A DNA stretch of 64,000 bases from Iris pallida. Taxonomy: Eukaryota > Streptophyta > Magnoliopsida > Asparagales > Iridaceae. The stretch covers positions 24,076,331 to 24,140,330 of the forward strand of contig JANAVB010031417.1 in NCBI GenBank assembly GCA_029216955.1. The letters run 5' to 3'. Every line of letters begins with the position of its first letter. Position 1 is the first letter of the stretch. A program made the translations under genes and the position numbers. Of this stretch, positions 22,958-36,618 are shown piece by piece. The notes under the pieces are model-generated. The model was not told where the DNA came from. It did no database searches and saw only the letters and a list, made by a program, of their open reading frames with translations.

Positions 22958-25507
22958 ATGGGTTCTTTCAGTCCACTTATGGTGATTCTTAAAGAAAACA
23001 AACTTACTGGACCTAATTATATTGACTGGAAACGTAATTTGGATATTGTTCTGACTGCTAAGGAGTACAAATATGTACTTGTTGAGGAATGCCCACCTAA
23101 GCCTGATGCTAACTCTGATGAAGAGGTCAAAGAGGCTTATAAGAAGTGGAAAAAGGTAGATGAGATGGCGCGGTGTTACATTCTGGCATCTATGTCAAAT
23201 GTACTGCAACATCAGCATCAGGCCATGGCCACTGCTTATGACAGGATGTATAACCTCAAAGAACTCTTTAGACATCAGAGTAGAGCAGCTAGGCAGTTTG
23301 CTATGAAATGTTTGATGAATACAAAAATGGCTGAGGGTACACCAGTAAGGGATCATGTACTCAAGATGATGGATCATCTGAATGAGATGGAGATCCTTGG
23401 AGCTGAAATCGATAGGGAATCCCAGGTCGATATCATTCTCGGGACTCTGTCTAAAAGTTTTGACAATTTCTGCCTTAATTACAATATGAACAAAAGGTTG
23501 TATAGTTTGGCAGAACTTGCAAAAGAGCTACAGGATGCTGAATCTCTTTTTAGGCAGAGTGGTCATATTTTTGTTTCTGAAAAGGCTTCTACTTCTAAGC
23601 CAAAAGGCGGTAAGAAGAAGAATGACATTCAGAAACAGGCAAACTCAGCAAAGAAGGGCATGGGACCTCAAGGCGCGGTGAAAAAGCCGAAAGGCAAATG
23701 TTTCAAGTGCAAAAGGCCAGGACATTGGAAGACTGATTGTCCACTTCTCAAACAAGGGAACAAAGAAGGTATATCTCATTTACTAGTAGTTGAAACATGT
23801 TTAGCGGTGTTATCTACCGGCACCTGGTGTGTAGATACAGGAGCCACTAATCATATCTGTAATACATTGCAGGGGTTCCAGAAAACCAGACGGCTCAGTG
23901 ATGGAGAGATATGCTTGTTCATGGGTGATGCTACAAAAGTATCGGTCGTTGCATTAGGAGATGTTACTTTATCTTTTAGTAGAAATAAGTCTTTGACATT
24001 GAGAGATTGTCTTTATGCACCTTCACTTAGAAGGAATTTAGTTTCTGTTTCTATGTTAGTTAAGGATGGATATTCAATTTATTTTAATGACAATATTGTT
24101 ATTAGAAAGAATAAACATTTTATCTGTTCTGGTGCATTGGTTGATAATTTGTATGTCATTAATCCTATTTCGCCCACAATGCAACTTATAGAAATGAATA
24201 ATATGTCATCTAACTTAAATAAGAGAAAAGAACCTTCTTGTATGAACCAAACATATCTTTGGCACTTGCGATTGGGGCATATTAACCTAAGAAGGATTCA
24301 AAGACTTGTTGAAGATGGACCTTTGAGTTCATTGGAAGTGGAGGCACTACCAGTCTGTGAATCCTGCTTGGAAGGTAAAATAACCAGAAGGCCTTTTACG
24401 GCAAAGGGGTATAGGGCCAAAGATGTGTTGGAATTGGTTCATTCTGATTTATGTGGACCCATGACTATCCAAGCTAGAGGTGGCTTTGAATATTTTGTCA
24501 TATTTATTAACGATTATTCAAGGTATGGATATATTTATTTGATGCGTCGTAAGTCTGAGTGCTTTGAGAAATTCAAAGAGTACAAGGCTGAAACGGAGAA
24601 ACGTCATGGAAAATGTATCAAGTCATTACGATCAGATCGTGGTGGCGAGTACCTCTTTGGAGAGTTTAGAGATTATTTATCAGAGGCTGGGATTGCATCC
24701 CAATTAACTGCACCTGGAATGCCCCAGCAGAATGGTGTAGCCGAAAGAAGGAATAGAACTCTTATGGAGATGGTTAGATCAATGATGAGTTATTCGGATT
24801 TGCCAGATTCATTTTGGGGATATGCCTTAGAGACTGCAGCTTATATTTTGAACTTGGTTCCTTCTAAGTCAGTACCTCTTACTCCCACAGAGCTGTGGAT
24901 TGGGCGTAAGCCTAGTCTGAAACATGTTCGCATTTGGGATAGTCCAGCACATGTGCTGAATGGGAAAGCAGATAAGTTAGAATCTTGTACAGAAGTACGC
25001 TTGTTTGTAGGCTATCCAAGAGGAACGAAAGGAGGTTTATTTTATAGTCCTAAGGATCAGAAGGTCATTGTTAGCACCAATGCCCGATTATTAGAGGAAG
25101 ACTATGTGATGAACCATAAACCCACAAGTAGAGTTGTTCTAGAAGAACTGAGACGTGAGACACCAAGTACTTCAGTACCAACAGTACAAGAGGATGAACC
25201 ACAAATAACTGCACAACGTGGTACAAATGTTACACCACAACCGATAGTGCCTCGTCGTAGTGGGAGGGTTGTGATACAACCTGATAGATATATGTTCTTG
25301 GGAGAGTCGTCAGACTTCGTCCCTGAGGAACAAGATTATGATCCCTGTACCTACAATGAAGCACTCCAAGATAAAAATACAGAGTCTTGGCAAAAAGCAA
25401 TGATATCTGAAATAGAATCTATGGATTCTAATCAGGTCTGGAAGCTTGTAGAACCACCCGTTGGTGTAAAAGCCAATGGATGCAAGTGGGTCTATAAGAG
25501 AAAATGA
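22958..25507 (+). pseudogene. Copia gag, protease, integrase and start of reverse transcriptase
   Basis: The ATG at 22958 (MGSFSP) is chosen because the longer frame upstream opens only with GTG. A UBN2-type gag domain (NYIDWKRNLDIVL) is followed by one CCHC knuckle CFKCKRPGHWKTDC, protease WCVDTGATNHICN, the GAG-pre-integrase finger from HLRLGHIN to CESC, and the integrase core. Its catalytic residues are in HSDLCGPM, FINDYSRYGYI, SDRGGEYL and NGVAERRNRT. The reverse transcriptase begins at WKLVEPPVG. The frame stops at TGA 25505-25507 in the KWVYK region where Arg is expected, consistent with CGA to TGA. The same frame continues in the next entry. Confidence 0.95.
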
Positions 25508-26452
25508 GGATCAGACGGTAAGGTTGAAACCTTTAAAGCTTGGCTTGTAGCAAAAAGTTTTACTCAAAGAGAGGGTATCGATTATGAGGAAACATTTTCT
25601 CCTGTAGCCATGCTTAAGTCTATCCGGATTCTTTTATCTATTGCAGCTCATCTCGATTATGAGATTTGGCAAATGGATGTCAAGACAGCTTTCCTTAATG
25701 GAAGTCTTGAGGAAGACATCTATATGAAGCAACCAGACGGGTTCATTGAAAAGGGCCAAGAGCATCTTGTTTGTAAGCTCAAGAAGTCCATTTATGGACT
25801 TAAGCAAGCTTCCAGATCTTGGAACATATGTTTTGATCAGGAGATAAAATCCTATGGATTTGATCAATGTCAGGATGAATCATGTGTATACAGAAAGTGT
25901 GACGAAAATGTGGTGGTGTTCCTAGTACTTTATGTGGATGACATCTTGTTCATTGGAAACAATGTAAATATGTTATCTGATGTAAGGGTATGGTTATCCA
26001 AACAGTTTGATATGAAGGACTTGGGAGAAGTAGGTCACATCCTTGGGATCAAAGTTCTACGAGATCGCAAGAAAAGGATGTTGGGCTTATCCCAAGCTTC
26101 CTATATCGATACTGTACTAACTCGTTTTAGTATGCAAAATTCTAAGAAAGGTTTTTTACCTTTTAGACATAGAATTGCTCTATCAAAGGAGCAGTGTCCG
26201 AGGACACCTAAAGAGATAGAGAACATGAAGGCAGTTCCTTATGCTTCAGCAGTAGGAAGCTTAATGTATGCAATTCTATGTACGAGACCAGACATCTGCT
26301 TTGCCGTAGGCATGGTCAGCAGATATCAGTCTAACCCAGGACAAGAGCACTGGACTGCCGTAAAGCATATTTTGAAGTACCTGAAAAGGACTAAAGAGTA
26401 TATGCTAGTTTACCAGGCAGATAGTTTAGTTCCCTTGGGGTATACAGACTAA
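25508..26452 (+). pseudogene. Copia reverse transcriptase
   Basis: In-frame continuation after the TGA. It contains QMDVKTAFLNG, KSIYGLKQASR and the catalytic YVDDILF (Asp-Asp at about 25931-25945). The connection to RNase H ends in GYTD followed by TAA (26450-26452), and two codons later TAG (26459-26461). No frameshift is seen. Confidence 0.95.
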
Positions 26453-26917
26453 GATTTTTAGTCAGATAGGGATTCCAGGAAATCTACCTCAGGTTATGTG
26501 TTTACTTTGGGAGATGGAGCCATTGTGTGGAGGAGTATCAAGCAAAAATGTATTGCTGATTCCACCATGGAAGTCGAGTATGTGGCAGCCTCTGAGGCAG
26601 CCAAAGAAGCGGTTTGGCTCAGAAACTTTCTGTTGGACTTGGATGTGGTATCTAGTTTGCCTAAGTCTATTACACTTTATTGTGATAATAGTGGTGCAGT
26701 TGCAAACTTGAAGGAACCACGAGCCCATAAGACTGGCAAACACATTGAGCGCAAGTACCACCTGATACAAGATTTTGTAAAGAAAGAAAAAGTTGCTGTG
26801 ATCAAGATAGCATCAGCCGACAACCTAGCTGATCCCTTTACAAAGAGCTTACCAGCTAAGGCTTTTGATAGTCATGTTGAGGGAATGGGAGTCAGATGTG
26901 TAGCAGCATGGCTTTAA
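26453..26917 (+). pseudogene. Copia RNase H, C-terminal end of pol
   Basis: Same frame as the preceding segments. [21 protein letters not shown] carries the catalytic Glu region and [11 protein letters not shown] a catalytic Asp. The frame ends naturally at TAA 26915-26917, right at the first polypurine tract copy. Confidence 0.94.
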
Positions 26918-26979
26918 GTATAAGTGGGAGATTTGTAATAGTATACTGAAAAGCAATGCTTTGAGTATAAGTGGGAGAT
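26911..26979 (+). repeat. Duplicated polypurine tract before the copia 3' LTR
   Basis: A 22-nt block ending in AAGTGGGAGAT is present at 26911-26932 and again at 26958-26979, with one mismatch. The second copy abuts the 3' LTR and is the functional position. The first overlaps the pol stop codon. Confidence 0.9.
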
Positions 26980-28250
26980 TGTTAGGGTTATATACTAAAA
27001 GCATCACTTTTTTAGTAACCTTATTTCCTTAAATTTTGAATGAGAATCATATGGGCAAATGTTCGCATATTGTATTTGTTGCAAGTGTTAATGCAAATGT
27101 CTGATATTCTATATTGTAGATAATATGGTGTGTGGTGTCACACAGAAGATCATATTATCAGTTCCCTATGGAGTATATAAATAGTTCACAACCTAGATGG
27201 ACTTGGACAATCTATTGGAAAGGTTGTAGTGTAATCTGGTATTAGTCTATCTTGACTATAGGTTTAAACTAATACACTTTGTGTGTATTGAACAGGACCA
27301 CTTGAGGTTGTTCTCTTTGTACTGACTACATAAGAGAACAAATACCTCAGTTATTATAGATGCTTGTGCTCTTAACCCGGATATAATAACGGACATGTAT
27401 ATGCAGTGTGCATTATTTTGACTCATAAAAGAGTGAGATTTATTATGGATCAACAACCTCTATGAATTGGGTAATAACATTGTATGTATGATGAGCTGTT
27501 GATTATAAATGGAATCCATGTCCCGATACATCGGGTTGATGATGTCCCCTTAAGGAGCTCATAAGGATTGTCATGTAAACCTTGCAGGTGGATTATATTC
27601 GACATGACAAATAAAGTTAAGCGGTACTACTTAAGGATAAAAGATGTCGAATCAATATAGTTGTCAGTAACTTAATTTGATCGACGGACATACGATATCT
27701 TAACATGGGGAGCCAAACGAGCATATAATAAAAGGCGCCCACAAACATAATTTGGGATTAGGGAGGTAGTACAACAATAGCTCATTAGTGGACTGAGCTA
27801 TTGTTAATGGGCCTGGATTGTGTGTTCGGGCTGAACACGGGATATCCAGATCCGTTAGGAGGCCTAACCCTAATTTCTCCTCATGGTCCCTGCCGTAGCC
27901 TATATATATCCTCCATTCTCTGGCCGCCATGATTACCGATCAGAAATCTGAAATTTTCTCTAAATTTGTGATTCACGTAAGGAGAGAAAGAGAGGGCTGC
28001 CAAGGAGAAGAAAAGGTTGGGAGATCGTCGTCCACACGACGTCCAACTCGAGGAAGGAATACGTGCAGAAGATCTTGGGATCGTCCGCTCGAGATTGCCA
28101 GGAATTACTTGTCTCCTTTCCGTCGTAGGTATAATCCGTGAACCCTAGTTTCCGCCTATGAAGGGTTAGAACACGTATTAGATCTGTTTAACTTTCTATC
28201 GATCAATACGCACACCAAAGAAAGGGTCCTGGGAATCCCCAGTTCGATCA
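26980..28250 (+). repeat. Copia 3' LTR
   Basis: It has the same length and ends as the 5' LTR, and is followed by the target duplication CATTC at 28251-28255. Confidence 0.95.
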
Positions 28251-28255
28251 CATTC

Positions 28256-29282
28256 AACATAATTGCCTCTATATAAAATATATTTATACATTAATCAAAT
28301 CCATGAAAATTTTATACATTGGAGGTTCTATCGATTATGAATATGTATGTGAACTAATTAAGGCTTGATTCTAATTAATTATAAATCAAGAGAATTTGTC
28401 ATACTATCAAAATTATATAATATTACAATTCTGTCCAAAAATGTAATTTTGCCTAAACGACTCATTTTGTAACAAAATTGTAATTAGAACTATTGTACAT
28501 AAATACCAAAACATTAGGGTAGTTCACTTGTTAGGTTTTTCAAGGAAAATTGCCTCAAGAAGCCAAAATGTGATACGGAAAACCCTATATTTAATTTTGT
28601 AGTAGTTGACACTAAACCAATAATGGTATTGTATAGTGATACAAAATAAATTAATTTTGAGTATCATTATGTTACTAACAATTTTATCTCTTAATTGATT
28701 AGCATTTAAATAAGCAAATCGTCGAAATTAAATTGTTGCTTGCTTACAAAGGTAAGAAAGTTTTATCAATTTGAATATAGATATTAATTGCGTGGTTCCC
28801 GTGTTGAGAGTTCCTCCACTGAAGGGGTCGGCGAACCCAGATTTCTATTATTACGTATTATGTCTCCTGCAAATTTTTTGGAGTCAACAAATACAGAGGA
28901 GACTCTATCGAAATTTTTGACAATTTCAAGAGATAGCCAAATTCTCGACCTTTAGAGGAATTTGGTGATTCCCGAAAATTTAGAAAGGATTTAGAATATG
29001 TATGACATAGGACATGCGTCACGTAGGCGCAATTTAAATTAAATTCTCTATAATCTTGTTCTGTGGAAATATATGAGTATATTATCCTACTTGGGAGTTC
29101 CATGTCTAAACGCTAATTTGAAACAATTAATTTCTAAGAACCGTTCAAACGGACATATGCAAGATGCACCCTAGCATCTTAGAAAGATAAATTACCTATT
29201 GATGAGATAATGGTAATAAAATACAGTAATTGTAATGATTAGTTAGAAAGTATTAGGCGGGGGAGAACAACCCGAATATTAA
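28256..29282. other. Non-genic AT-rich spacer
   Basis: This is the flank that continued 20413 before the copia insertion. It has no recognisable gene, LTR ends or repeat arrays. An 81-codon minus-strand ORF at 28858-29103 has no features to support it. Confidence 0.55.
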
Positions 29283-30119
29283 TGTCACGACTCACACCCG
29301 CTTTTCTGATACAAGGCGTGTCCAAGCCCAGCCTACACCGCAGTGTCGGCGATAGAATGCTGTCTAATATACACATGTCACAGAGTCTATAGAACTAACA
29401 TGGCAATCTAGATCTCATCCACAGAAATATGATACGATCGACTAACTCAAATGAGACTGAATAATATAAAATAGAATTTCAAGTTTATCCAGAATTCAAT
29501 GTCACGTCCGGTGGACACAAATCCACTACCAATAGACGGAATAAAATAGAACATAAAATTGAAATAACTGAGTCAAAATTGCGAATCATCAAGGTACCCT
29601 CGTCTGCAATGGTACCGTAGTCTGATGCTGGCTCAAACTTGCTCGTGTGCACCTGGCTCAACACTCGGCTAAACCTGAAGAGATCATCAGGTGTAACACC
29701 CCAGTCCCAATATACGTAGGACTAGGAAATATGTACATGCCAGCTGTATGCATACGCAGACTACTCCAATATATGGAATCTACGTGTACATACATAAGCT
29801 GTAATAAAAGAGCTCCAGCTCATAACAATATAACATGGTCACAGGCAGTATCTATATCTCATCCATAGTGATAAATAAGAGAAATAACAAACCAAATGTC
29901 TCAACTCAAAATAAAGAGAAATATCTGTCGGGCGGAAACAAATCCACTACCGAGCTACTGAAAAGAAATCAACTGAAATGAATATGAAAAAGAGTATCAA
30001 CTACATAAGTCCATTAACTAAGAATAGAGTCAAATAGGCTCCGAAGGCGAGACCTCCTCAGCTGCAAATGGAGACTCTAGTCCAGAACCATACTCCTCAG
30101 GATACTGCTCGTCGTCTAT

Positions 30120-30152
30120 ACCTGGAGAGATCACCAGGTCCTCAGAGGGACG
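30120..30152 (-). promoter_or_regulatory. Conserved double inverted repeat in LTR (solo LTR copy)
   Basis: Arms ACCTGG and CCAGGT enclose the loop AGAGATCA and are followed by GTCCTCAGAGGGAC. In the other family (37689) the arms are ACCTGA and TCAGGT with the same loop, so one base pair has changed on both sides. Function unknown. Confidence 0.6.
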
Positions 30153-32283
30153 TAACAAGATACATGAAGAACATGCTAATATGAACTGTCAGAATAATAA
30201 TAATATACAAGACTCTCCTAGACACCGATATGCCAAGGGAATTCTAACCATCTATTGTGCAATTTAGAGGACAACTTTTATGCGCATGGGTGGAATTTTA
30301 GGCTATAAGTACGCAACTGGCATCCAGTCATACGTATCCGGCCGTAACGTCCAAAACGTCAGAGGGTATCTGCAAATATATATCGCCATAGTTTCTTTCG
30401 AAAACTATAGTTTACCTGTTTGGTTTTCCATACGCACTAGCGACTGTCCTCCCCTAATGTTCCCCACACTGACCAAGTCACATCCATAACTCGTCCAGTT
30501 TTATAACTGCTTGAGTCTCTATACCCTAGTCATAGCAGTTACGATCATCTATCCGTCACACGACTTCTTACATAAAGATGGCCAGTCAATATGCAAGCCG
30601 TGCCCCTAGCAATATGTCTCAAACTGTGTAGTGTAGGTGTCATGGCCAACGAAGATATAAGAATATCCCACAATAGAAGGTAGTCCACTATAACTAAGTC
30701 GACATGTAACAAATAAAAATAAAACAAAGAAACGACTAATAAAGTTGCTTGCACCCAAGTGTGACTTGGACGCACAGTGTATAACAAATAAGACAAAATA
30801 TGAAACAAAGTAAATAAATGCTGAAAATAAATAATATGACAGTAAATATAGCAAGGTATACTTGCCTGGTGAATGGAAGGTGTTTTGACGACGCCTAGTA
30901 GATAAAATCGACAAGTGAGAAGAAGCTACAAGGGTGGAACCTCCGCAAACGTTCCCGGATGCTGAAATAAACATCAAAAATGTTCTCGATGTAAAAGATA
31001 TACCTAGAAAATGTCTGTCCGAAAGTCCAATTCCGGAACAGGGGCAAAATCGTAATTTCGGATCAAAATGATGTCCGCCGTTGGACTCACTTTGTACCGA
31101 AATACGTGCCAGAACCTACGGTCTCTAAAGTCAACAAGCTATATGTCTACAGATTTGTTTTGACGAGACGAACCCAACGGTATGTCCAATTTTGGATTCC
31201 GATGAGCCGTGCACAAAATCGTCCGATGGATCGGGTCGCGGGCCCGCCAATTTTGGCGTTCCGATCAACCTTTTCAGAATCGGACCAAACTTGGCATGCA
31301 GGACCAGAAAAATATTTCGAGTCCAATGGCACAAGTTTCGTTTTGGTTTGACGAGTGTGCACAAAGTAATTGAGAAATTTTGAAATAGGCCGATACGACA
31401 TTCTTCGACGGATACGGGTCAAATTCGTCGCGCACATGCGACCAATTCAAATTCCGTCAAGGTCCACACGTCCAAAAAGTCGATACGCATCTTTCGATGC
31501 CTTCGGTTTGCGACGGGGTTATTTGAAAACGAATAACTTCGCATATACTTAATCAAAACAGTAACTATAAAAAGGATTTTCGAGTGTTACAGGTTGTCTA
31601 TAGGTTTGTTCAAATGGTTTTACTAAAAGGTTAACGGACTGATGGGAATCAATCATCAAAGTGGGGTGGTTGGCTGTGTTACAAACTGTTTATAAGATAG
31701 ATTTTTCGAATCTTTGGGTCAGGATCAATATTGATTACTACACGATTTATCCTAAAGTAATTATTGGGATTGCTAGGTGGTTATGTAGACTTCCTAAAGA
31801 AATTTATAGATCAGAAATTGATCAAACAGAGATGAAGAATTTGGTTTGGGAAGATGCATACCTCACGTTCGACTCAGAGAAGGGAATCCCTGTTCCTACG
31901 CGGTTCTACGGCGACTGCGCGGTTGTCGGCGGCGCTCCGGCGGTCGATAGCGGCCTGGAGTCGTTCGCACAGGTCAGGATCTGCTCTGGGTCGAAGCACG
32001 AAGAGCACGTATAGATTTCCTTAGGGTTTTGAAAGTGTTCCTATCGAACGGGTTCCTATTTTTATACTCGGGTTTAAATTCCGAATTTAATTCGAATTCG
32101 AGTAGGATTTAGTTAGATTGGAAGAGAATTTAATTTACATTGGGTTACAAAATATTTGAGGAAATCTGATGAGGAAAAGATTCAATTTGAATCACCTGCA
32201 TCCGTTCCCTGGTGCGCGCGAGTTCGGGTTGCGGGGGGAAGACGGTACTGTAGCAGCTCGGTTTTTATATTTTTTTTCTCAAT

Positions 32284-32301
32284 AACTATATACATATATA
32301 T

Positions 32302-32368
<67 letters not shown>

Positions 32369-32379
32369 TTTATATATAC

Positions 32380-32441
<62 letters not shown>

Positions 32442-32475
32442 ACATATAAAAAAAAATATATATATATATATGTAT
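32284..32475. repeat. TA dinucleotide microsatellite
   Basis: About 190 bp of nearly pure TA repeats with a few C, G and T interruptions. The Tyr/Ile-only ORFs on both strands are artefacts. Confidence 0.97.
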
Positions 32476-33435
32476 ACATCTAAATATACCCAAATAAATC
32501 TAAAAAAAAATCCTAATATTATCTATCCATATATTTAGTCTATTTAAATATATGTACATATGCATATAAAATTCAATTGGCCATAAAATTAAATAATGAA
32601 AATATCTAATAATAATTATGATTATTAAATCACAAAAATCACGTTACTAATAATAAAATAATAAAAATTACCCAGTTTAGTGAACTTAAACTACACCCTT
32701 TATTCGTGTCCAAAAAATTGTACAATTATTGACAAACACCTATTTAATAAAAATACAAATATTTGTACAACAATAAAATAATTAGAAAAATATACATCAA
32801 GTTCTAAAATAGTTTAAGAAATATTTGTACATACATGAATACACCTACATGGCCATCTTTGGTCAACTACATGCCTACATAAGCTTGGAATTGGTTTGGG
32901 TCCAATTTGGGCTGATTTGGTCCAGCCGGGTCATCTAACAATCAATATATTAAATAATAACTAATTAAATTATTTAAACGAGTCATTGCACAACTTGGTC
33001 TGGTTTTTCTAGTTCGAACATCACTATGTCTAGGCCTCTCATGGTATGGCTAATACACTAGTCATGGCACACTGCTACATCTTCTGTGCTACAAATTTTA
33101 GCCATCTTGTGCTCCAAAACTCAACAATGGCTAAGGTCATATTTAAATAAAAATTTAATTTAAAACTACACATAAATTCCATAAAATCATATTTAAGGCA
33201 ATTAAATAATAATAATAATAATTCAAAAATCCAGGGGTTTTACATCAGGTCCTCAGAGGACTAGCAAGATACATAATATACAAGCCTTTCTAACAGTTTA
33301 TCATGCATGAAAAGAAAACAGGATATAAGCATGAAAAAGACCAAGCACACACGATACACGAAAATATGAATAATTACGCATAATTGAACTGCTAGAAGGA
33401 ACGTGTAAACAAGAGATCAATAGATACCAAACCCT

Positions 33436-33595
33436 CGCCCCGAGTGTGGACTCACAGGTTTGAAACTAGTCGCTAACACTCGTTCCGAGTGTGGACTCGC
33501 AGGTCAGCTCAAAAAAAATCACCATCGCCCCGAGTGTGGACTCGCAGGTGCAAACGGTCAACCCTCGCCCCGTGTGTGGACTCGCAAGTTATGAT
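33436..33595. repeat. GAGTGTGGACTC array (4 copies) in the long LTR
   Basis: Four copies of a unit containing CGCCCCGAGTGTGGACTCRCAGG, about 40 bp apart. The same unit occurs six times in each LTR of the element at 37293-43362, so the families share an ancestor. Confidence 0.85.
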
Positions 33596-33599
33596 AATC

Positions 33600-36524
33600 G
33601 AAACAAGGAAATAGCAGTTCAGTTTATAACGCAGTCATCCTATGATACAACTCAATCAAGTACAAGTGAAAAACATGTCTGATATGGCTACAAAGCTAAC
33701 TGTGAACAAGGAGTTTATAACAATGAAGAAACACATATCAGCAACTGGATAATGAAGGAAATGAGCATATAAATAAAGCTGTAAAGAAAAGCAAGGTATA
33801 CTTGCCTGATGTCCTGAGCTGCGGATACGGGTCCGATACCATGTCCAAGTTAAATAACCTATTTTATAAATTCACAATGTTAAATAAAGGATTTTACAAT
33901 CAAAACAAACCAACCTATTACCTATTATGCCTTTGGTTTCACATTCCTATCCCTTGACCGATTTACTTTTCCATCCTTGACACCCGGATACCTACCCTTG
34001 CCCCATACACATACCCATATATCATATTGACTCTTATCATAATTTATATTGGTACCCACCTAGCCTTGTCATTTTCCTATACTAATATCCTTGTATCACC
34101 CGTGTACATATTCACATACTCGCTTATTCAGACACTATCTATATACACACACACACACTCAAATACCCTATACTGGGATACCTACATATCTGTACCTCAA
34201 ACTAGACATATGCTGCTTATGGCAAATTCTGCTGCTGTACAGTAGAAACATGTTACAGGATTCCCATATATACATGTGTTACATAGGATACACTGTGATA
34301 CATATGAACTAACTCATCCTTTCCAATTGAATACTCTCTAGCCTAGGGTGCAGACACACACAAATACACCTAGCTACATGCTGTTATCTAAACAACACTC
34401 ATGCACATATTCATGTGCTACTCAGACTTGCATATATACACATATGTGTAAAGCACTGTAGGACACTAATCTATACATAGGATTTATCCTAAGGAGACAC
34501 ACATGACCTTCATGAATCGTATCCTACTACCCTTCTTGACCCTAGCACAGATATAAATACATACATACATGACAGGTACTCACACACACTCACTAAACTA
34601 TGCAACACACTATGTAGTTTACATGCTGCTATAATGCAGTCTAGTCCAAATGTTGTTGCAGTTTACCCTTACACCCTGATTTCCTGTAGAGACTGCCTAT
34701 GTACACAAGTAAAATCCTACTACTGTTGCTTTGTTTTAAACTGCATACTGCAGCTACTGTTGCACGTAAGTCCCACTAATATGAAATTAGAACCCCATAT
34801 TGCTCTTCTAAACTACCCACACCCATTTACCCAACTAATATCTACATAAGGATATAGGGTGTACTATTACCCATGGATAACAACTCTAGTGCGAGCGATC
34901 CTGGAACTGTCCAATTTGCAAGTTGCACAGAGCCTGTACACTGAACACACACACAGACTTCCATATGTACTCACAGATTTGCCATGTCTTCACCCATGGT
35001 TTTTTATCACCTGCAATCTACTGTTACCCAAGAAAACCCTTCACTGATGCCATCTTCCTGTACTAGGCTTATACATAGACACTTAGCTATATCTTGACAA
35101 TATGTTGGTACACCCTAGGTACATGGTTTCCTTGATACGAACCCAAATATACACAATTGTTGTATATCTTACACGGTTCAACACATACACCCAGTCATGA
35201 CACAATTTACACCATATAATCCCCTAAATCTAAACTCTTTATTGGCATAAAATTTCAAGCATGATTTCGTACTAGGAACCTAAAAATAAAATACTTAAAC
35301 AGTAATGTTCATCCTTATGCGTACATCCAACCTGACTGATACCTATTTTCCCCTTTGGCACACAGGATACACACATACATATTGGAATAGTACATAGTAT
35401 GTTACCTGTACATGGCACCTGCTATTCTGATACACATTTGCCCTCCACACACATATTGATATGCCTTTAACAATTAGGCAACTCGGGTCACTGCAGGCTG
35501 CTGCATTTTAGCTTCTGCCAACAGTATAGGTCGAGGTATTGCATGTTAAACCTGCACGCAGACCTCCCCCCGTCTCCTGTCCTGCTAGATTTAAACTGTC
35601 CTACTCCTAAGGTCATGTTAGAAATCTATTGCATATAGAAGGTTGTATAGTTCTTGGTTGCTCTGCATTGTCGAGATAGTGCACACCCAATATTCTCCAA
35701 ATATAACTGCAATTTCTTTTTATGGTTTCAATATCGAACTGTTCTCATATTTAAGGATCATTGGTACATTTCCTAACCACAGCACTAATACATATTCCTG
35801 CTATTCTCACATACAATCTCAACTAATTCTAATCATGATACTCTCCTACTATTACCTAGGCCGCTTAGTACACACGCAACTCTATATCCAGGAATTTCCA
35901 CCCACCAATTCTGGACAAACCTCCGTATCGTACTAATTTTCCTCTTAAGTATGATACCCTCTTTCGCAACTTAACAACTGTTGTAACTATAGTTGTCCTA
36001 AATTTGCACAGACTCCTTCAACTTCAGCCTATCTCATAGACATTACTCATTTGATATTTGCGTAGATGTAACTCCATAGCTATCTATTAGTGTACTTTGA
36101 ATATGACATACCAACTTCTCATGGGACAGGCCTGCACACATACCAATAACTCATACTTTTAATTCCCTGACACATTATATCAAACACACCTAATACCATA
36201 TTCCTCCCCAAAAATCCATACTAGCACGTCCTATCCGTTTCATATGGCATATGATAACAATTATATTCCTGAAACCTTATAAAATCTAACCCATATAGAC
36301 TCATTATCACAAATAGTTTGTGGTCCAAATATTCTAGAATCAAAGAAGTTAGTAATGTAGTTGATTACCTGTCCGAGGGGATTCCAATAGTGATCTCTAC
36401 AAAAGATGACACGAGGAAAAGATGGATGCTTGCTTGCAGAAGGCGAAGTCCTGGTTTGTTCTGGCACCCGATGGTAGAATAGTAGATTAGGGTTTTGATG
36501 AGTATAGCAGGTGCGGCTGCTACC

Positions 36525-36527
<3 letters not shown>
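33600..36527. other. Non-genic stretch, CA/CT-rich
   Basis: No gene, LTR end or transposon domain found. ACACAC and CATATA runs are frequent. ORFs of 60-97 codons have low-complexity or random composition. It is probably the middle part of the long minus-oriented LTR. Confidence 0.5.

Positions 36528-36617
<90 letters not shown>
36528..36617. repeat. TA dinucleotide microsatellite
   Basis: Ninety bp of perfect alternating AT. It lies next to AGGGTTTTGATGAG, the same relative place as the AT run in the LTR at 39370, where the minus-strand promoter of these LTRs is expected. Confidence 0.97.

Positions 36618-36618
<1 letters not shown>

Larger units (their letters stand above)
20419..28250 (+). 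mobile_element. Complete Ty1/copia retrotransposon (7832 bp)
   Basis: Two 1271-bp LTRs of equal length (20419-21689 and 26980-28250) flank one gag-pol frame. The target duplication CATTC is at 20414-20418 and 28251-28255. A methionine-type primer site and a polypurine tract are in place. The LTRs differ at about 40 positions by eye (about 3 percent) without length change, so the insertion is old but not ancient. Gag, protease, integrase, reverse transcriptase and RNase H come in the copia order. Three in-frame stop codons make it non-autonomous as it stands. I did not assign a sublineage. Confidence 0.95.
29692..33244 (-). mobile_element. Solo LTR (3553 bp), same family as 12302-15705
   Basis: Begins TGTAACACCCCAGTCCC and ends GGGGTTTTACA, with target duplication TCAGG at 29687-29691 and 33245-33249. 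It has no internal region. It carries the ACCTGG/CCAGGT inverted repeat (30120-30139), a CG-rich block (31140-31545) and a minus-strand TATA-like run near 32060 followed by GC-rich sequence. The insertion point falls inside the paired hairpin block of the older LTR. Confidence 0.88.

Noticed and set aside
32156..32493. Tyr/Ile-only ORFs on both strands
   Set aside because: Translation of a TA microsatellite.
36261..36467. 68-codon minus-strand ORF near the TA run
   Set aside because: Lies in LTR leader-like sequence, no homology recognised, length expected by chance.
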